This document shows, piece by piece, positions 40,568 to 41,942 of a stretch of DNA of 41,942 nt. The stretch spans positions 1 through 41,942 of the forward strand of contig SHYY01000026.1 in NCBI GenBank assembly GCA_009692555.1, read 5' to 3'. Under the pieces are notes generated by a model. The model saw nothing but the letters and a program-made list of their open reading frames with translations, was not told where the DNA came from and ran no database searches. This stretch comes from Myxococcales bacterium. Its GTDB lineage: Bacteria > Myxococcota_A > Polyangia > Palsa-1104 > SHYY01. The stretch's first letter is position 1, and each line of letters starts with the position of its first letter. The translations under genes were made by a program, and so were the position numbers.

Positions 40568-41942
40568 ATGAAACACCCCTACGCCGATTTCATCAGCACC
40601 GTCGAGAAGCCCGCCCGCTACCTGGGCGGCGAATACCAGGCCGTGGCCAAGGACTGGGCGACGGTGGACGTCCGCTTCGCGCTCGCCTTCCCCGACCTCT
40701 ACGACATCGGCATGTCGCACCTCGGGACCAAGATCCTCTACTCGCTCCTCAACAAGGAGCCGAAGATCGCGTGCGAGCGGGCGTTCGCGCCCTGGCCGGA
40801 CATGGAGCGCGAACTGCGTGCCCGCAAGCTGCCCCTCCTCAGCCTCGAGAGCGCCCGTCCGCTCAAGGACTTCGACGCGATCGGCTGCTCGCTCCAGTAC
40901 GAGCTCACCTACACCAACGTCCTCACCCTGCTCGACCTCGGCGGCATCCCGCTCCGCGCCGCCGATCGCGGCGAGGGCGATCCGATGGTGTGGGGCGGCG
41001 GGCCGGTGGCGACCCACCCCGAGCCGGTGTCGGCCTTCTTCGACTGCTTCCTGATCGGCGAGGCCGAGGAGGTGCTGCCGAAGCTCTTGCTGATCGACGC
41101 GCAGCACAAGCGCCAGGGGCTCTCGCGGCGCGAGCGATTGATCCGTCTCGCGGAGATCGGCGGAGTGTATGTCCCGTCGCTGTACACCACCCGCTTCGAT
41201 GCGCTCTCGGGCCTCCAGGTGGTCGATGCGCCGCTCGATCCGCGCGTCCCGGCGAAGGTCAAGCGCGTGCTGGTCGAGGACATCAACCAGTACCCCTTCC
41301 CCGACGACACGCCGGTGCCGTGGGCCGAGGCGGTGTTCGATCGCGTCTCGGTGGAGATCGCGCGCGGCTGCACCGAGGGGTGCCGCTTCTGCCAGGCCGG
41401 GATGATCTACCGCCCGGTGCGCGAGCGCGATCCCGAGTCGATCATCCTGTCGGTGCTCGGCGCCGTGAAAAAGGGCGGCTACGACGAGGTCTCGCTCACC
41501 TCGCTCTCGACCGCCGACTACTCGTGCGTCACGCCGCTGGTGAAGAAGGTCGCCGAGCGCCTGCGCGACGAGAAGGTCTCGCTCTCGGTCTCGTCGCTGC
41601 GCGCCTACGGACTGAACGCCGAATTGCTCGACGAGATCGCCTCGGTGCGCGCCACCGGCCTGACCTTCGCCCCCGAGGCGGGGACGCAGCGGATGCGCGA
41701 CGTGATCAACAAGAACGTCACCGAGGAGGACATCACCCGCTCGGCGGAGAACGTGTTCTCGCGCGGCTGGTCGCGCATGAAGCTCTATTTCATGATCGGC
41801 CTGCCGACCGAGGGCGACGAGGACGTGGCGGCGATCCCGCAGGTCGGCGGGCGGCTGAAGCGGCGCGGCAAGCAGATCCGGCGCGACGCCGATGTCACCG
41901 TCTCGGTGTCCTCGCACGTCCCGAAGCCGCACACGCCGTTCC
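40568..41942 (+). CDS. TIGR03960-type radical SAM protein with B12-binding-like domain (partial, 3' end outside window)
   Basis: 458 codons are visible, open to the right edge. The N-terminus (KPARYLGGEYQAVAKDW ... FALAFPDLYDIGMSHLGTKILYSLLN) and the Rossmann-like VWGGGPVATHPEPVSAFFDCFLIGEAEEV match the B12-binding-like domain of TIGR03960 proteins. The radical SAM cluster motif CTEGCRFCQAG (CxxxCxxC) lies near residue 268. It is followed by SLTSLSTADYSCVTPLV, FAPEAGTQRMRDVINKNVTEEDI and LYFMIGLPTEGDED. Family members often continue into, or precede, a DUF2344 domain. The reaction is not established; tRNA or small-molecule modification is a common suggestion. The 5' leader can fold to hide the ribosome-binding site. 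Confidence 0.9.
   Translation, partial: MKHPYADFISTVEKPARYLGGEYQAVAKDWATVDVRFALAFPDLYDIGMSHLGTKILYSLLNKEPKIACERAFAPWPDMERELRARKLPLLSLESARPLKDFDAIGCSLQYELTYTNVLTLLDLGGIPLRAADRGEGDPMVWGGGPVATHPEPVSAFFDCFLIGEAEEVLPKLLLIDAQHKRQGLSRRERLIRLAEIGGVYVPSLYTTRFDALSGLQVVDAPLDPRVPAKVKRVLVEDINQYPFPDDTPVPWAEAVFDRVSVEIARGCTEGCRFCQAGMIYRPVRERDPESIILSVLGAVKKGGYDEVSLTSLSTADYSCVTPLVKKVAERLRDEKVSLSVSSLRAYGLNAELLDEIASVRATGLTFAPEAGTQRMRDVINKNVTEEDITRSAENVFSRGWSRMKLYFMIGLPTEGDEDVAAIPQVGGRLKRRGKQIRRDADVTVSVSSHVPKPHTPF

Overview
The window is very GC-rich, coding-dense chromosomal DNA. It most likely comes from a Myxococcota (deltaproteobacterial) genome, possibly a metagenome-derived one. The clues are an abundance of secreted lipoproteins with Cys-rich 'NG.ETD.DCGG' repeats, PEGA, FecR, malectin and FGE-like surface proteins, a TIGR04551-like outer-membrane protein, and many genes translationally coupled through ATGA/GTGA overlaps. 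Start codons include GTG and TTG, and several promoters place the -10 box directly at the start codon. I saw no rRNA, tRNA, CRISPR array or intact transposase.

Layout. 1-3.5 kb: end of a probable antitoxin gene, a PIN-domain toxin, a GlcD-type FAD oxidase coupled to a NUDIX CoA pyrophosphatase, a small membrane protein and an Ogt DNA repair methyltransferase. 3.6-7.6 kb: a secreted M43-type metalloprotease, divergent from a three-gene operon (FadR-like regulator, small GMC partner, GMC alcohol oxidase) preceded by a perfect 24-bp double operator. 7.6-10 kb: a wreck of a probable nitrate-assimilation locus (molybdopterin oxidoreductase tail, small membrane protein, Fe-S subunit, NarK-type porter), all truncated or frameshifted, with a MNT/HEPN toxin-antitoxin pair between the pieces. 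10-15 kb: a DUF4143 ATPase between 49-bp direct repeats, a small secreted protein, arginine decarboxylase SpeA, a PEGA protein and a GNAT/DUF4143 chimera. 15-19 kb: a second scarred zone with a truncated EamA transporter fused to a duplicated piece of an LLM flavin oxidoreductase, a Cys-rich lipoprotein, a second HEPN/MNT pair, a MocR-type remnant and the intact LLM gene.

19-26 kb: RNase R, an outer-membrane protein, RadA, a 5'-truncated malectin-domain protein and a LuxR-type regulator interrupted by an amber codon. 26.9-29.8 kb: a calpain-like protease with an adjoining beta-helix lipoprotein, followed by an internally deleted paralogue of the protease that keeps its N-terminal leader. 29.8-32 kb: FecR-domain protein, QueD, an EEP-family phosphatase/nuclease and a 200-bp inverted-repeat element. 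32-40.5 kb: a run of surface lipoproteins (TPR protein, FGE-like protein, YncE-phosphoesterase, and two paralogous Cys-rich proteins, one frameshifted and one with an early amber codon). The window ends inside a TIGR03960-type radical SAM gene.

Two themes stand out. One is an unusual density of deletion scars, chimeric frames and single-base lesions between 7.6 and 18 kb, interspersed with toxin-antitoxin and DUF4143 cassettes. The other is a set of cell-surface proteins built on shared modules: a lipobox followed by Gly/Asp and Asp-Leu-Ala linkers, Cys-rich repeats with a shared unnamed C-terminal domain, and a shared N-terminal leader on calpain-like proteases. All function calls rest on reading motifs by eye; no database search was run.
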